A DNA stretch of 64,000 nt, from the NCBI RefSeq assembly GCF_004210375.1, contig NC_134830.1:8370001-8434000 (forward strand), given 5' to 3'. The notes below the pieces were generated by a model, which was not told the origin of the DNA, did no database searches, and saw nothing but the letters and a program-made list of their open reading frames with translations. The position numbers were made by a program, and so were the translations under genes. This DNA is from Tachypleus tridentatus (Eukaryota; Arthropoda; Merostomata; Xiphosura; Limulidae). Of the stretch, positions 34,888 to 46,683 are shown piece after piece (positions within the stretch are counted from its first letter, which is position 1; each line of letters begins with the position of its first letter).

Positions 34888-35158
34888 TTTGTTTTTGAAT
34901 TTCGCAAAAAACTATACGAGCGCTATCTGCGCTAGCCGTCCCTAATTTAGCAGTGTAAGACTAGAGGGAAGGCAGCTAGTCATCACCACCCACCAGCAAT
35001 TCTTGGGCTACTCTTTTTCCAACGAACAGTGTAATTGACCGTCATATTATAACGCCCCCACGGCTAAAAGGATGAGCATGTTTTGATTGACTGCGATACG
35101 AACTCGCGACTTTCAGATTACGAGTCGAACGTCTTAGCCCACTTGGCCATGCCAGGCT
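34888..35158 (-). mobile_element. SINE-T copy, full length
   Basis: 'tttgtttttgaatttcgcaa' to 'ttggccatgccaggctg'. The reverse B box is mutated ('gatacgaactcgcgac'). Confidence 0.93.
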
Positions 35159-35299
35159 GTTGCATGTAAGACGTCAATTATTTATGGAATGATATTATTA
35201 TAAGAGTTACGTTTATTTAAGGCAATGTTAGCAGTATTTTTAGTTGCTGCAAAGCGTCTTAGAGATCGGCTCTTAGTTGTATTGTTTTTATTGTGAATG

Positions 35300-35391
35300 T
35301 TTAGTTCATACAACGCTCAAATCAGGAGTTCGATTCCCCTCGGTGGACTCAGCAGATAGCCCGATACTTTGCTATAAGTAAACACACACAC
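35300..35391 (+). mobile_element. SINE-V copy, 'ctataag' subtype, 5'-truncated
   Basis: 'acgctcaaatcaggagttcg' then 'gattcccctcggtggactc', 'agcagatagcccgatacttt', and end 'gctataagtaaacacacac'. Starts within the anticodon region. Confidence 0.82.
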
Positions 35392-35922
35392 TTCTCCTTA
35401 GTTTAATCATATTTGAACTAATTTCATGTTTAATTACAGTTTTGAATTAAAGAGGTCAAACATGCGATTGATACATTTGACCGCGTTTAAGGTCTAATCG
35501 TGTCTCAAAGAATTTCACTTTGAAAGTTGGAGGGTAGAGTTCTGATGAGTAACGAACTCAAAGCGGGTATGCGCGAGCGCTCCACGCTTGGTACAACAAG
35601 AAAAAAAGGAAACATTTTCACACAAATTAATTTATTCTCTTAAAAAATTTCAAGTGCCGCGTTCATTGAGGGTTCTATGTTCTTTAGATATGATTTTTGG
35701 AATATATAATCTGGTTTCTGGTTCTACCAAGCTCAAACCATTAATCTTTCAGAGCTACATGTAGACTACCATATATGTTAAAACCAACTGAAAAGATTCT
35801 TATATTTTGAACTTTTAATTAAAAGTGAGAAATTCAAACAAACAATAAAATCGATTTTCTTTACAAGCCTGGGGGGGGGGAGAAGGAGGGGGAAGCGATA
35901 CTTTATTTTGTGTATTTAGATG
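35392..35922. other. Unique DNA with a G-run
   Basis: No gene seen. A run of ten G (35871-35880) followed by further G triplets near 35890 could form a quadruplex. Confidence 0.5.
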
Positions 35923-37488
35923 GGGTGTATATAATTATATATAGTACCACTATATTGGGTGTATATAATTATATGTAGTACCACTATATTTGGTGTATAT
36001 AATTATAAATAACACCACTATATTGAATGTATATAATTATCTATGGCGTCACTACATTGGATGTATATAATTATAAATAGCACCACTGTATTGTCTGTAT
36101 ATAATTATCTATGGCGTCACTACATTGAATGTATATAATTATCTATGGCGTCACCACATTCGATGTATATAATTATTTATGGCGTCACTACATTGAATGT
36201 ATATAATTATCTATGGCGTCACTACATTGGATGTATATAATTATAAATAGCACCACTACATTGGATGTATATAATTATAAATAGCACCACTGTATTGTCT
36301 GCATATAATTATCTATGGAGTCACTACTTTGAATGTATATAATTATCTATGGCGTCACTACATTCGATGTATATAATTATAAATACGACCACTGTATTGA
36401 ATGTATATAATTATCTATGGCGTTACTACTTTGGATGTATATAATTATCTATGGCGTCACTACATTGGATGTATATAATTATCTATGGCGTCACTACATT
36501 CGATGTATTTAATTATAAATAGTAAAACTGTATTGAATGTATATAATTATCTATGGCGTCACTACATTGGATGTATATAATTATAAATAGCAAAACTGTA
36601 TTGAATGTATATAATTATCTATGGCGTCACTACATTCGATGTATTTAATTATAAATAGTAAAACTGTATTGAATGTATATAATTATCTATGGCGTCACTA
36701 CATTGGATGTATATAATTATAAATAGCAAAACTGTATTGAATGTATATAATTATCTATGGCGTCACTACTTTGAATGTATATAATTATCTATGGCGTCAC
36801 TACATTGGATGTATATAATTATCTATGGCGTCACTACATTGAATGTATATAATTATCTATGGCGTCACTACATTGGATGTATATAATTATAAATAGCACC
36901 ACTACATTGGATGTATATAATTATAAATAGCACCACTGTATTGTCTGCATATAATTATCTATGGAGTCACTACTTTGAATGTATATAATTATCTATGGCG
37001 TCACTACATTCGATGTATATAATTATAAATACGACCACTGTATTGAATGTATATAATTATCTATGGCGTTACTACTTTGGATGTATATAATTATCTATGG
37101 CGTCACTACATTGGATGTATATAATTATCTGTGGCGTCACTACTTTGAATGTATATAATTATCTATGGCGTCACTACATTGGATGTATATAATTATCTAT
37201 GGCGTCACTATATTGAATGTATATTATTATAAATAGCACCACTATATTGAATGTATATAATTATCTATGGCGTCATTACATTGGATGTATATAATTATAA
37301 ATAGCACCACTGTATTGTCTGTACATAATTATCTATGGCGTCACTACATTGGATGTATATAATTATCTATGGCGTCACTACATTGGATGTATATAATTTT
37401 CTATGGTGTCACTACATTGGATGTATATAATTATAAATAGCACCACTATATTGAATGTATATAATTATAAATAGCACCATTGTAGTGT
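35923..37488. repeat. 34-bp minisatellite, about 46 copies, with long internal duplication
   Basis: Two unit types: 'gtatataattatctatggcg' + 'tcactacattggat' and 'gtatataattataaatagca' + 'ccactgtattgaat'. A block with rare variants ('tctgcatataat', 'gagtcactactttg', 'aatacgaccactg', 'ggcgttactactttgg') at about 36230-36470 recurs in the same order at about 36876-37116. The offset is 646 bp (19 units), so part of the array was duplicated as a block. Confidence 0.97.
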
Positions 37489-37976
37489 CTGTTTTCCAAT
37501 AGACGTTTACTTTACATATTTTCTGTACTTTCCATAACTTTTGTTTCTCATATTAAAACATTCGTCTCTTGTTTGCTGTCGTTATTACTGTTTCTTCGAC
37601 ATTATATTTGATTGGGTTTTGGTTTTGTTTTTATATCGTTTCTTGCCAGTTTCACCGGTTTGTTGTTTGTTTCCTCATCACGCCATCTGTGTATTTATTT
37701 TCTAAATTCCATATTCTCTGCTTTTTCTCAGCTACGTTGTATGGGGTTGAATGTGGTTAGTTTTCTTTAGGTTATTCAATTCAAAATCTCTACCACACTC
37801 TACATACCACTCATAAGACAGCTTCACCCTTGGATATGCACAAATATTTTTGCACATTTGTGGATTAAACTATTTGTGTTTATGTGGGTAAATTTTAATT
37901 TGTTATTAAAAACAGAGTTTATTAACAGTTGAAATTCATAAGGTCTTATTTCATTATTAACCGATTACTTATATGC
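37489..37976. other. Unique DNA, no gene seen
   Basis: T-rich; a 63-codon plus-strand open stretch is hydrophobic but has no recognised motif. Confidence 0.4.
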
Positions 37977-38257
37977 CAGGCATGGCATGTTCAGGTGGTT
38001 AAGACACTTGACTCGTAATCTGAGGGTCGCGGGTTTGAATCCCCATCACACGAAACATACTCGCCCTTTCAGCCGTGCGGCCAGTTATAAAGTGACGGTC
38101 AATCTCACTATTCGTTGGTAAAAGAGTAACCCAAGAGTTGGCGGTGGGTGGTGATGACTAACTTCCTTCCCTCTAGTTTTCCACTGGTAAATTAGAAACG
38201 ACTAGGTCGTATATAGCCCTCGTGTAGCTTTGCGCGAAATTTAAAAAAAACCAAACT
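37977..38257 (+). mobile_element. SINE-T copy, full length
   Basis: Head 'caggcatggcatgttcaggt', 'gactcgtaatctgagg', B box 'cgggtttgaatcccc', body and tail 'tttgcgcgaaatttaaaaaa'. Confidence 0.94.
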
Positions 38258-38770
38258 TATGTTTATAAGCCGTTTAGACTTTTTAACTTGTGGCTGTGAT
38301 TTGGTAACATTGTCAAATAAATGTTGGTTTACATTACGTTAAACGTTGTCTTTGATATTCGTATTAAAGCTTGTTAAAATTCTGCCCATTTGTTTCTTAT
38401 GAAATGACCTTTTTTCAACATCAATTCAAAGCATCTCCACACTTTATTACTTAAAACTTGATTCCTTGTCATCAAACGTAGCCTGTGTTGGTTTGACTAT
38501 CTCAGTTCGCATGAATACCCTGGAATACTGGTAATAGGTGGCCATAGCGTGTGTAGCAACAGTGACGACAGGAAATCGAGTTTTTGTTCTATACGACATC
38601 CATATTCTCATGAAATCCTGGCAACAAAGATCCTGGATTTTATTATTCGCTGATATTTCTCAGGAAATTCATGTGATTACAGATGCTGTTCTTTTAAAAT
38701 AAACTGTGGTCTGCGCAACCGTTGTCGTTTTCCAAAACCTGTTAATTTGTCATTCAATTTGACGTCGTAT
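38258..38770. other. Unique DNA, no gene seen
   Basis: No recognised feature before the 57-bp array. Confidence 0.45.
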
Positions 38771-40710
38771 GTACGAAAACATATTAACTATGGAACTTGT
38801 TTTAATGTAGAAAAACTTTGTCTCAGCTAAGAAACACATTAACTAAGGAAGGTTTCTTAATGCAGGGATCTCTGTCCCCTGAGCTCAGAAACACATTAAC
38901 TAAGGAAGGTTTCTTAATGTAGGGATCTCTGTCCCCTGAGCTCAGAAACACATTAACTAAGGGAGGTTTCTTAATGTAGGGATCTCTGTCCCCTGAGCTC
39001 AGAAACACATTAACTAAGGAAGGTTTCTTAACGTAGGGATCTCTGTCCCCTCAGCTCAGAAACACATTAACTAAGGAAGGTTTCTTAATGTAGGGATCTC
39101 TGTCCCCTGAGCTCAGAAACACATTAACTAAGGAAGGTTTCTTAATGCAGGGATCTCTGTCCCCTGAGCTCAGAAACACATTAACTAAGGAAGCTTTCTT
39201 TATGTAGGGATCTCTGTCCCCTCAGCTCAGAAACACATTAACAAAGGAAGGTTTCTTAATGTAGGGATCTCTGTCCCCTGAGCTCAGAAACACATTAACT
39301 AAGGAAGGTTTCTTAATGTAGGGATCTCTGTCCCCTGAGCTCAGAAACACATTAACTAAGGAAATGTTCTTAATGTAGGGATCTCTGTCCCTTCAGCTCA
39401 GAAACACATTAACTAAGGAAGCTTTCTTTATGTAGGGATCTCTGTCCCCTCAGCTCAGAAACACATTAACTAAGGAAGGTTTCTTAATGTAGGGATCTCT
39501 GTCCCCTGAGCTCAGAAACACAGTAACTGAGGAAGGTTTCTTAATGTAGGGATCTCTGTCCCCTCAGCTCAGAAACACATTAACTAAGGAAGGTTTCTTA
39601 ATGTAGGGATCTCTGTCCCCTGAGCTCAGAAACACAGTAACTGAGGAAGGTTTCTTAATGTAGGGATCTCTGTCCCCTCAGCTCAGAAACACATTAACTA
39701 AGGAAATGTTCTTAATGTAGGGATCTCTGTCCCCTCAGCTCAGAAACACATTAACTAAGGAAATGTTCTTAATGTAGGGATCTCTGTCCCCTCAGCTCAG
39801 AAACACATTAACTAAGGAAATGTTCTTAATGTAGGGATCTCTGTCCCTTCAGCTCAGAAACACATTAACTAAGGAAGCTTTCTTTATGTAGGGATCTCTG
39901 TCCCCTCAGCTCAGAAACACATTAACTAAGGAAGGTTTCTTAATGTAGGGATCTCTGTCCCTTCAGCTCAGAAACACATTAACTAAGGAAGCTTTCTTAA
40001 TGTAGGGATCTCTGTCCCTTCAGCTCAGAAACACATTAACTAAGGAAGCTTTCTTTATGTAGGGATCTCTGTCCCCTCAGCTCAGAAACACATTAACTAA
40101 GGAAGGTTTCTTAATGTAGGGATCTCTGTCCCTTCAGCTCAGAAACACATTAACTAAGGAAGCTTTCTTAATGTAGGGATCTCTGTCCCTTCAGCTCAGA
40201 AACACATTAACTGAAGAAATGTTCTTAATGTAGGGAAACTGTCTCAGCTTAGAAACACATTAGTTAAGAAGGCTGTCTTAGTGTAGGGAAACTGTCAAAG
40301 CTTAAAAACACATTAACTGAAGAAATGTTTTTAATGTAGGGAAACTGTCTCAGCTTAGAAACACATTGATTAAGAAGGCTGTCTTAGTATAGGGAAACTG
40401 TCTAAGCTTAAAAACACATTAACTGAAGAATTGTTCTTAATGTAGGGAAACTGTCTCAGCTTAGAAACACATTAATTAAGAAGGCTGTCTTGGTGTAGGG
40501 AAACTGTCTAAGCTTAAAAACACATTAACTGAAGAAATGTTCTTAATGTAGGGAAATTGTCTCAGCTTAGAAACACATTAATTAAGAAGGCTGTCTTAGT
40601 GTAGGGAAACTGTCTCAGCTTAAAAACACATTAACTGAAGAAATGTTCTTAATGTAGGGATCTCTATCCCTTCAGAACAAATTCATGTACATTATGGAGA
40701 ATGTTTTAAT
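38771..40710. repeat. 57-bp minisatellite with 53-bp edge units
   Basis: About 24 copies of a 57-bp unit ('gctcagaaacacattaacta' + 'aggaaggtttcttaatgtag' + 'ggatctctgtcccctga') from 38826 to about 40205. Variants 'ggaagctttcttta' and 'ggaaatgttcttaa' recur in blocks. On the right (40205-40670) about nine diverged units of about 53 bp, with 'gggaaactgtctca', alternate in two types. A single diverged unit lies on the left. The core is homogenised and the edges are old. Confidence 0.96.
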
Positions 40711-41466
40711 GTGAGAGGAAGATCAATTCCCCTTACTTAGTTTTATATTTATGATATTTTAATACAGGTAACTGCAATATTGCGCCATTACGGTAAAAAT
40801 TAGTTTCGCACACATCCATTACATATGTGCAAGTATAAATAAGGAACAGTAACTTATATATATATGTGTGTGTGTGTGTATTTAACATACACACACGTAC
40901 ATAGAGATATACATATTAAACAAAACACGTTATTACATAACTGTTAATCTCATTGCGCAATAATCTACTTTCGGGTAGTTTCTTATGGCGCATTTTAATA
41001 CACTTAATTACAACCAGATGGTTCTGTAATATACAGGGCGTATTGTTTTGTTTATTAAAAACAAATCAGTTATCACAATACGTGTGTGTGTACTCTGGAA
41101 GTAGTGTCTGATAGTTGAAACCCACTAATCAGAAACAGTATTCTGTTTGAAACTGTCTAGCCAGCCACGAACTTCTCACATCTGAAACAACCAGTTCGGG
41201 TTTGTTTAATATATTGAGCTCGAGGGACTTACGAAATGACAATTTCTAATTAGTTCATAGATACTGAGAACTGATTTGTAGAAAATTAAAAGAAACATGA
41301 ATTTCGTAAGGTTTTTTCTTTATTTTAACTACGAGAGAAATTTATTTTTTAAATATTATGAATTAGTAGAGACATTTTCATGGCGTTAGTAACAGTACAT
41401 ATATTTAAAAAATATACAAACTCTATTAAATTCAACATATTTACATGTTCGCATTCGTCTAAAGTA
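40711..41466. other. Unique DNA with a short TA/TG microsatellite
   Basis: TATA then TGTGTG repeat at 40856-40880; no gene seen. Confidence 0.5.
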
Positions 41467-41596
41467 GCGCCCTCAGCGTTTCAGCTGCAAGCTTTAAAAA
41501 CTTGTAACGATAAAATTCTGGGTCGATGTTAGCGGTGGGCACAGCGCTGATTGGCCACTGTGTAACTAGTTGGCACTTAAAAAGAAACAAACAAGT
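41467..41596 (+). mobile_element. SINE-V copy, diverged
   Basis: 'gcgccctcagcgtttcagct' (head), 'attctgggtcgatgttagcg' (B box lost), 'gtgggcacagcgctgattgg' and 'ccactgtgtaacta' (tail), then an A/C-rich end. Confidence 0.65.
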
Positions 41597-42298
41597 TTCT
41601 GAAAAGTGGATGAATAGCGAACTTTTTACGTAGCCGTGCACGTGATCTTTCATCATCTAATTAGAAGGAAATATCAGAATTGCTGGCTAATAATTTCATT
41701 TCACTCTGTGTGATAGACCGAAACGTCCGTGCTGATAAGATAATTGAATTTGTGGCGGAAGGATATATTCCAACTTTCCACGTGGAAGGTTACAACAAGA
41801 CAGTGAAAGCAGGGGCGGTGTATTTAATGTAAATGTTAAAAAAAAAAGTTTTGCTGTAAATATGAATGTTAAAAAAACTAACCCTGAACTAAGATCACGT
41901 TGGTTTATTCTAGTAAAAACAAAACGTTCAAGACTTAACGAGAAGCAATAACAATAACAAAACTGAAATAGAGAGCTGGCGTAAATAACTGAAGGAATCA
42001 CCCTCTTTGTGTAGGTCCGTAGGGTATACAAATTACAGTTTTATGGTTTTACTGTTTTACCTTGTTAGCTATAAATATTATAATTGTTTTAAGAGTGCTC
42101 GTTGGTGCAAAATTCTTCAGGTCACATCTTTAAAGGAAGATGGAGTTCCGACTGATAAACCGAAACTTTATTTTAGTATATTGTTTTCTATTTTTCGTGA
42201 TATAATGATGGCTTTCCAAAATCGGATAGTTTTGAAGGATACTGTATAGGTCGTATTTACGAAATAGAAAAAAACGCTTCGCATGAAACATACTGAAA
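41597..42298. other. Unique DNA, no gene seen
   Basis: Open stretches (41696-42031 minus, 42007-42249 plus) have no recognised motifs. Confidence 0.4.
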
Positions 42299-42531
42299 TA
42301 TTAGGTTGAGGAATAATTCGTGAGCGTTTTTAAATAAGTTCATTCAAGCATTACATGCAAGACTATACAATACTTCAATGCATGAACACATTACACCCAA
42401 AACATTTATTATGATACTTTATTTCATGTAATACCTACCAAATGACATGAAATATTTTGCGAAAGCGTTTCATTTATGAATATATTTTTTTAACTTGAAA
42501 AAACGCTCACGAATTATTCTTCAACCCAATA
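42299..42531. mobile_element. Mariner-type MITE, 229 bp
   Basis: TA at 42299-42300 and 42530-42531 bounds 42301-42529. The ends are inverted repeats of at least 32 bp with a few mismatches: left 'ttaggttgaggaataattcg', right (reversed) 'ttgggttgaagaataattcg', both continuing 'tgagcgttttt'. The TTAGGTTG start is typical of mariner elements. There is no coding capacity, so it needs a transposase in trans. Confidence 0.9.
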
Positions 42532-42596
42532 TTATCTTTGGAGAAAGTTTGTTTTTAAGTGATTAACAGTTATAAAAAATGTGCTTGCAGCCAGTT

Positions 42597-42790
42597 TTCC
42601 TATGGAGTTTCACGTCAGTTGTATTCATATGGAGCTTCACGTCAGTTGTATTCATATAGAGTTTCACGTCAGTTGTATTCATATAGAGTTTTACGTCAGT
42701 TGTATTCATATAGAGTTTTACGTCAGTTGTCTTCTTATAGAGTTTCATGTCAGTTGTATTCATATGGAGTTTCACGTCAGTAATATTCAT
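42597..42790. repeat. 27-bp minisatellite, seven copies
   Basis: Unit 'gtttcacgtcagttgtattc' + 'atatgga'. The unit is divisible by three, so several frames stay open; not taken as coding. Confidence 0.95.
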
Positions 42791-43044
42791 ATGACCATAA
42801 ATATGTATTTAGTATCGAGATTTATAAATGTATAAAGAAAAACTTTATGTTTCATTGAATTTTGGAGAAGTGGTTAGGCTTAAGGCAATACAAAGGAACC
42901 AACTTTTGGTAAAATAACATGAATTAACATCTCAGGAATCTTCTCAAGAAAGTCTTAGAACGTGCAATCATCAACTCAGAACAATCCACTAAGCAATAAG
43001 ATCTCCCCGTTCTACCCACAAATCTTTCATTTAACTTCTATATA

Positions 43045-43330
43045 TAATCAACAGGCTATCGTCGATACCGGCACCAGAGGTACTTCATATAACCAGGCTG
43101 CTGTCGATTTCGCACCAAAAACACCCCATGTAACCAAGCAACCGTCAGTACCGGCACTACAAGTGCTTCATTTAACCAAGCAACCGTCAATATCGGCACT
43201 ATAAGCCCTCCATGTAACCAAGCAACCGTCAATACTGGCACTATAAGCCCTCCATGTAACCAAGCAACCGTCAACCGACACCATAAGCACTCCATGTAAC
43301 CAAGCAACCGTCAATATCGGCACTATGAGC
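43045..43330. repeat. 42-bp minisatellite, about seven copies
   Basis: Unit 'ccatgtaaccaagcaaccgt' + 'caatatcggcactataagcc' + 'ct'. The left copies are more diverged. It is followed within 25 bp by a different array. Confidence 0.92.
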
Positions 43331-43350
43331 AAAAAAAAAACACAGTTGAT

Positions 43351-43852
43351 TTGACCAGCCATGACTTAGTGGCTGTTGTTCACATGTTGGTTAGCCATGA
43401 AATTGTGGCTATTGTTCACATGTTGGTTAGCCATGATATTGTGGCTATTGTTCACATGTTGGTTAGCCATGAAATTGTGGCTATTGTTCACATGTTGGTT
43501 AGCCATGAAATTGTGGCTATTGTTCACATGTTGGTTAGCCATGAAATTGTGGCTAATGTTTACATGTTGGTTAGCCATGAAATTGTGGCTATTGTTCACA
43601 TGTTGGCTAGCCATGATATTGTGGCTAATGTTCACATGTTGGTTAGCCATGATATTGTGGCTATTGTTCACATGTTGGTTAGCCATGAAATTGTGGCTAT
43701 TGTTCACATGTTGGTTAGCCATGAAATTGTGGCTAATGTTTACATGTTGGTTAGCCATGAAATTGTGGCTATTGTTCATATGTTGGTTAGCCATGATATT
43801 GTGGCTATTGTTCACATGCTGGCTAGCCATGATATTGTGGCTATCGTAATGT
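43351..43852. repeat. 36-bp minisatellite, about 14 copies
   Basis: Unit 'atgttggttagccatgaaat' + 'tgtggctattgttcac'. 'agccat...gtggct' gives each unit a small inverted repeat (AGCCA/TGGCT). The 12-codon period keeps three frames open for about 155-167 codons. Composition and lack of context argue against a protein. Confidence 0.96.
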
Positions 43853-44110
43853 GATTCTGAGCGTTCACAGTCGATGATTTAAAAATTCGCTTCGCAAGTT
43901 GGGTTAAGGGGTGCGTTGTAAAACTAATGGCTTAACTCCACTATTCGGATAAACAAGATGAGATAACTTTCTCTCGAGGCTACCAGTTTAGAATTATGTA
44001 CGGATTCGTGTAGGTAATCCTTAGGTTGGTTTGCTTGAAACTTCTATAGAATAAAATCAAAAATCAAAACAGAAGAAAAACCGCATTCTTTAGTTGTGCA
44101 GTTACATTTA
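43853..44110. other. Unique DNA
   Basis: Nothing recognisable between the array and the next SINE. Confidence 0.4.
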
Positions 44111-44385
44111 TTGTTTGTTTTAGAATTTCGCACAAAGCTACTTATGGGTTATCTGTGCTAGCCGTTCCTAATTTAGCAGTGTAAGACTAGAGGGAAGGCA
44201 GCTAGTCATCACCACCTACCGCCAACTCATAAGCTACTCTTTTACCAATGAATAGTGGGGATTTACCGTCACTTTATAACGCCCCCTGGCTAAAATGGGC
44301 TAGCATGTTTGGTGCGACCGGGATTTGAACCCGCGACTTCGGATTACGAGTCGAACGCCTTAACACACTTGGCCATGCCGGACCG
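44111..44385 (-). mobile_element. SINE-T copy, full length
   Basis: 'attgtttgttttagaatttc' to 'cttggccatgccggacc'; reverse B box 'gatttgaacccgcgac'. Confidence 0.94.
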
Positions 44386-44924
44386 TTCTATTTATTACTT
44401 TAAATGTTACATTTGCGACTTTAAGTGTTACGTTTATGACTTTAAATGTTGCATTCTTGCTTCACCCTCACAAAAGTTGTCAAAACCTGTTAAATTTAAA
44501 GAAAATTCACTACGTTTATTAGTTTTTGTCTGTTCTCGCTATTGAATGATAAAACGAAATGGTAGAGAACCCTTTAGATATAAAAAGACAAATATATAAC
44601 ATAGTAAGGTAACAGTGTTAGTTATGCCTAATGCCAATCACTTCTGGAAGAGCCAAAATAATAAAGACACATTTCATTTAAAGCTCAGCTGAGACTGGAA
44701 AACCTTCTTGAATTAGTGTTATTGTTCACTTATGTTTAGTTGCATTCCTTCTACTCCAATGATGCACGCAACAAGAAGAGGACGCTACAGACGCGACCTC
44801 TAGAAGATGAAATTGAAAACTAGATGTTGGACATTGACTGCAAGGCTGTTGTCATTTCTATACACGTTCACTGTTATTTCTTGTACAGTAACGATGCATT
44901 CAATAAGAGAATGGTACTTAAAAG
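44386..44924. other. Unique DNA
   Basis: Three short copies of a 'gactttaa(a/g)tgttac' motif follow the SINE at 44395-44450; no gene seen. Confidence 0.4.
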
Positions 44925-45742
44925 GACCCTCTACAATGGTACTTAATAAGACACTCCAGTAAGGTACTTAATAGGACATCCCATTATGGTACTTAAAAGG
45001 ACACTCCAATAAGGTGCATAAAAGGACACTCTAGTAAGGTATTTAAAAGAACACTTTAGTGAGATACATAAGAGGGCAATCCAGTATGGTACTTAAGAGA
45101 ACACTTTAGTGAGGTACATAAGAGGACAATCCAGTATGGTACTTAAGAGAACACTTTAGTGAGGTACATAAGAGGACAATCCAGTATGGTACTTAAGAGA
45201 ACACTTTAGTGGGGTACATAAGAGGGCAATCCAGTATGGTACTTAACAGAACACTTTAGTGAGGTACATAAGAGGACAATCCAGTATGGTACTTAAGAGA
45301 ACACTTTAGTGAGGTACATAAGAGGGCAATCCAGTATGGTACTTAAGAGAACACTTTAGTGAGGTACATAAGAGGACAATCCAGTATGGTACTTAAGAGA
45401 ACAGTTCAGTAAGGTACTTAATAGGACATCCCATTATGGTACTTAAAAAACAATCCAATAAGGTACATAAAAGGACACTCTAGTAAGGTATTTAAGAGAA
45501 CACTTTAGTGAGGTACATAAGAGGGCAATCCAGTATGGTACTTAAGAGAACACTTTAGTGAGGTACATAAGAGGACAATCCAGTATGGTACTTAAGAGAA
45601 CACTTTAGTGAGGTACATAAGAGGACAATCCAGTATGGTACTTAAGAGAACACTTTAGTGAGGTACATAAGAGGGCAATCCAGTATGGTACTTAAGAGAA
45701 CACTTCAGTAAGGTACTTAAGAAGATATTCCAGTAAGGTACT
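44925..45742. repeat. 25-bp minisatellite organised as 50-bp dimers
   Basis: The ancestral 25-bp unit is 'agtaaggtacttaaaaggac' + 'actcc'. Most of the array is a 50-bp pair: 'agtatggtacttaagagaac' + 'acttt', then 'agtgaggtacataagaggac' + 'aatcc'. Monomeric units remain at both edges and near 45410-45480. In total about 33 monomers. Confidence 0.95.
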
Positions 45743-45884
45743 TTCCGTTACTCTTTATGTTTGTCATAAACACAGTTGCAATAAAATTTTTAACAAAGTC
45801 TTTTGAAATTTCTAAAACGAATTTAATAATTTTTAATGGTGTTTGTATTATTGATTGTAGGATGTCCTCGTAGTTGTGTCATTG

Positions 45885-46321
45885 AAGGTGGTGAAGAGCA
45901 AGCTGTCCTTAATTTTGAACTATAGAATAGAAGGGGAACAGCTAGTCTACAACATACCTGTATAAAACAGAAGGGGATCAGCTACTCTACAACAAACCTG
46001 TATAAAACAGAAGGGGAACAGCTAGTCTACAACATACCTGTATAAAACACAAGGGGAACAGCTAGTCTACAACATCCCTGTATAAAACAGAAGGGAAACA
46101 GTTAGTCTACAACATACCTGTATAAAACAGTAGGGAAACAGCTAGTCTACAACATACCTGTATAAAACAGAAGGAGAACAGCTAGTCTACAACATCCCTA
46201 TACAGAACACAAGGGGAACAGCTAGTCTACAGTATCCCTGTAAAGAACAGAAGGGGAACAGCTAGTCTACAGTATCCCTGTAAAGAACAGAAGGGGAACA
46301 GCTAGTCTACAGTATCCCTCA
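45885..46321 (-). repeat. 40-bp minisatellite, about ten copies, probably SINE-T-seeded
   Basis: Unit 'tataaaacagaaggggaaca' + 'gctagtctacaacatacctg'. The first unit is joined to 'agctgtccttaattttgaac', which matches the SINE-T body ('agccgtccctaatttagcag'). Within the unit, 'agaaggggaacagctagtc' matches SINE-T 'agagggaaggcagctagtc'. No SINE head survives on the right side. Confidence 0.85.
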
Positions 46322-46556
46322 CCAATTGTGACGCTACGTTTGTCTGATTACATTATAAGATTATATCATTACTGGTATAACACTCTTAAAACCCTAAAGC
46401 GATAACTGACTTTTTCTCAGCAGCGGGTAGCGAACCATGGACTCTGGTTTACAGTTCGGCAGACTTATCACTAGTCCACGTCCAAGTGTTTCACTACGTC
46501 TGTTTTTGTCCTCAGTTTTAGTCGTTTAAAATAGATTAAAGTGAACACCTTGTGAG

Positions 46557-46683
46557 TTTGGTTTGTTTGTTTCGTTAACCAAAATATCCACACAATACAG
46601 TATATGTTGTCTGCCCACCGCACGTATCGAAACCCGAATTTTAGCGTTATTAGTCATTACACTTACCAATGACCTACCGGGGG
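46557..46683 (-). mobile_element. SINE-V copy
   Basis: 'ttggtttgtttgtttcgtta' tail, 'ttgtctgcccaccgcacgta', reverse B box 'atcgaaacccgaatttta', and head end 'ccaatgacctaccgggggg'. Confidence 0.8.

Noticed and set aside
42559..42835. Three overlapping open frames of 74-84 codons
   Set aside because: By-product of a 27-bp tandem unit.
43351..43854. Open frames of 154-167 codons in three frames
   Set aside because: By-product of a 36-bp unit; no start context, splice sites or recognisable protein.
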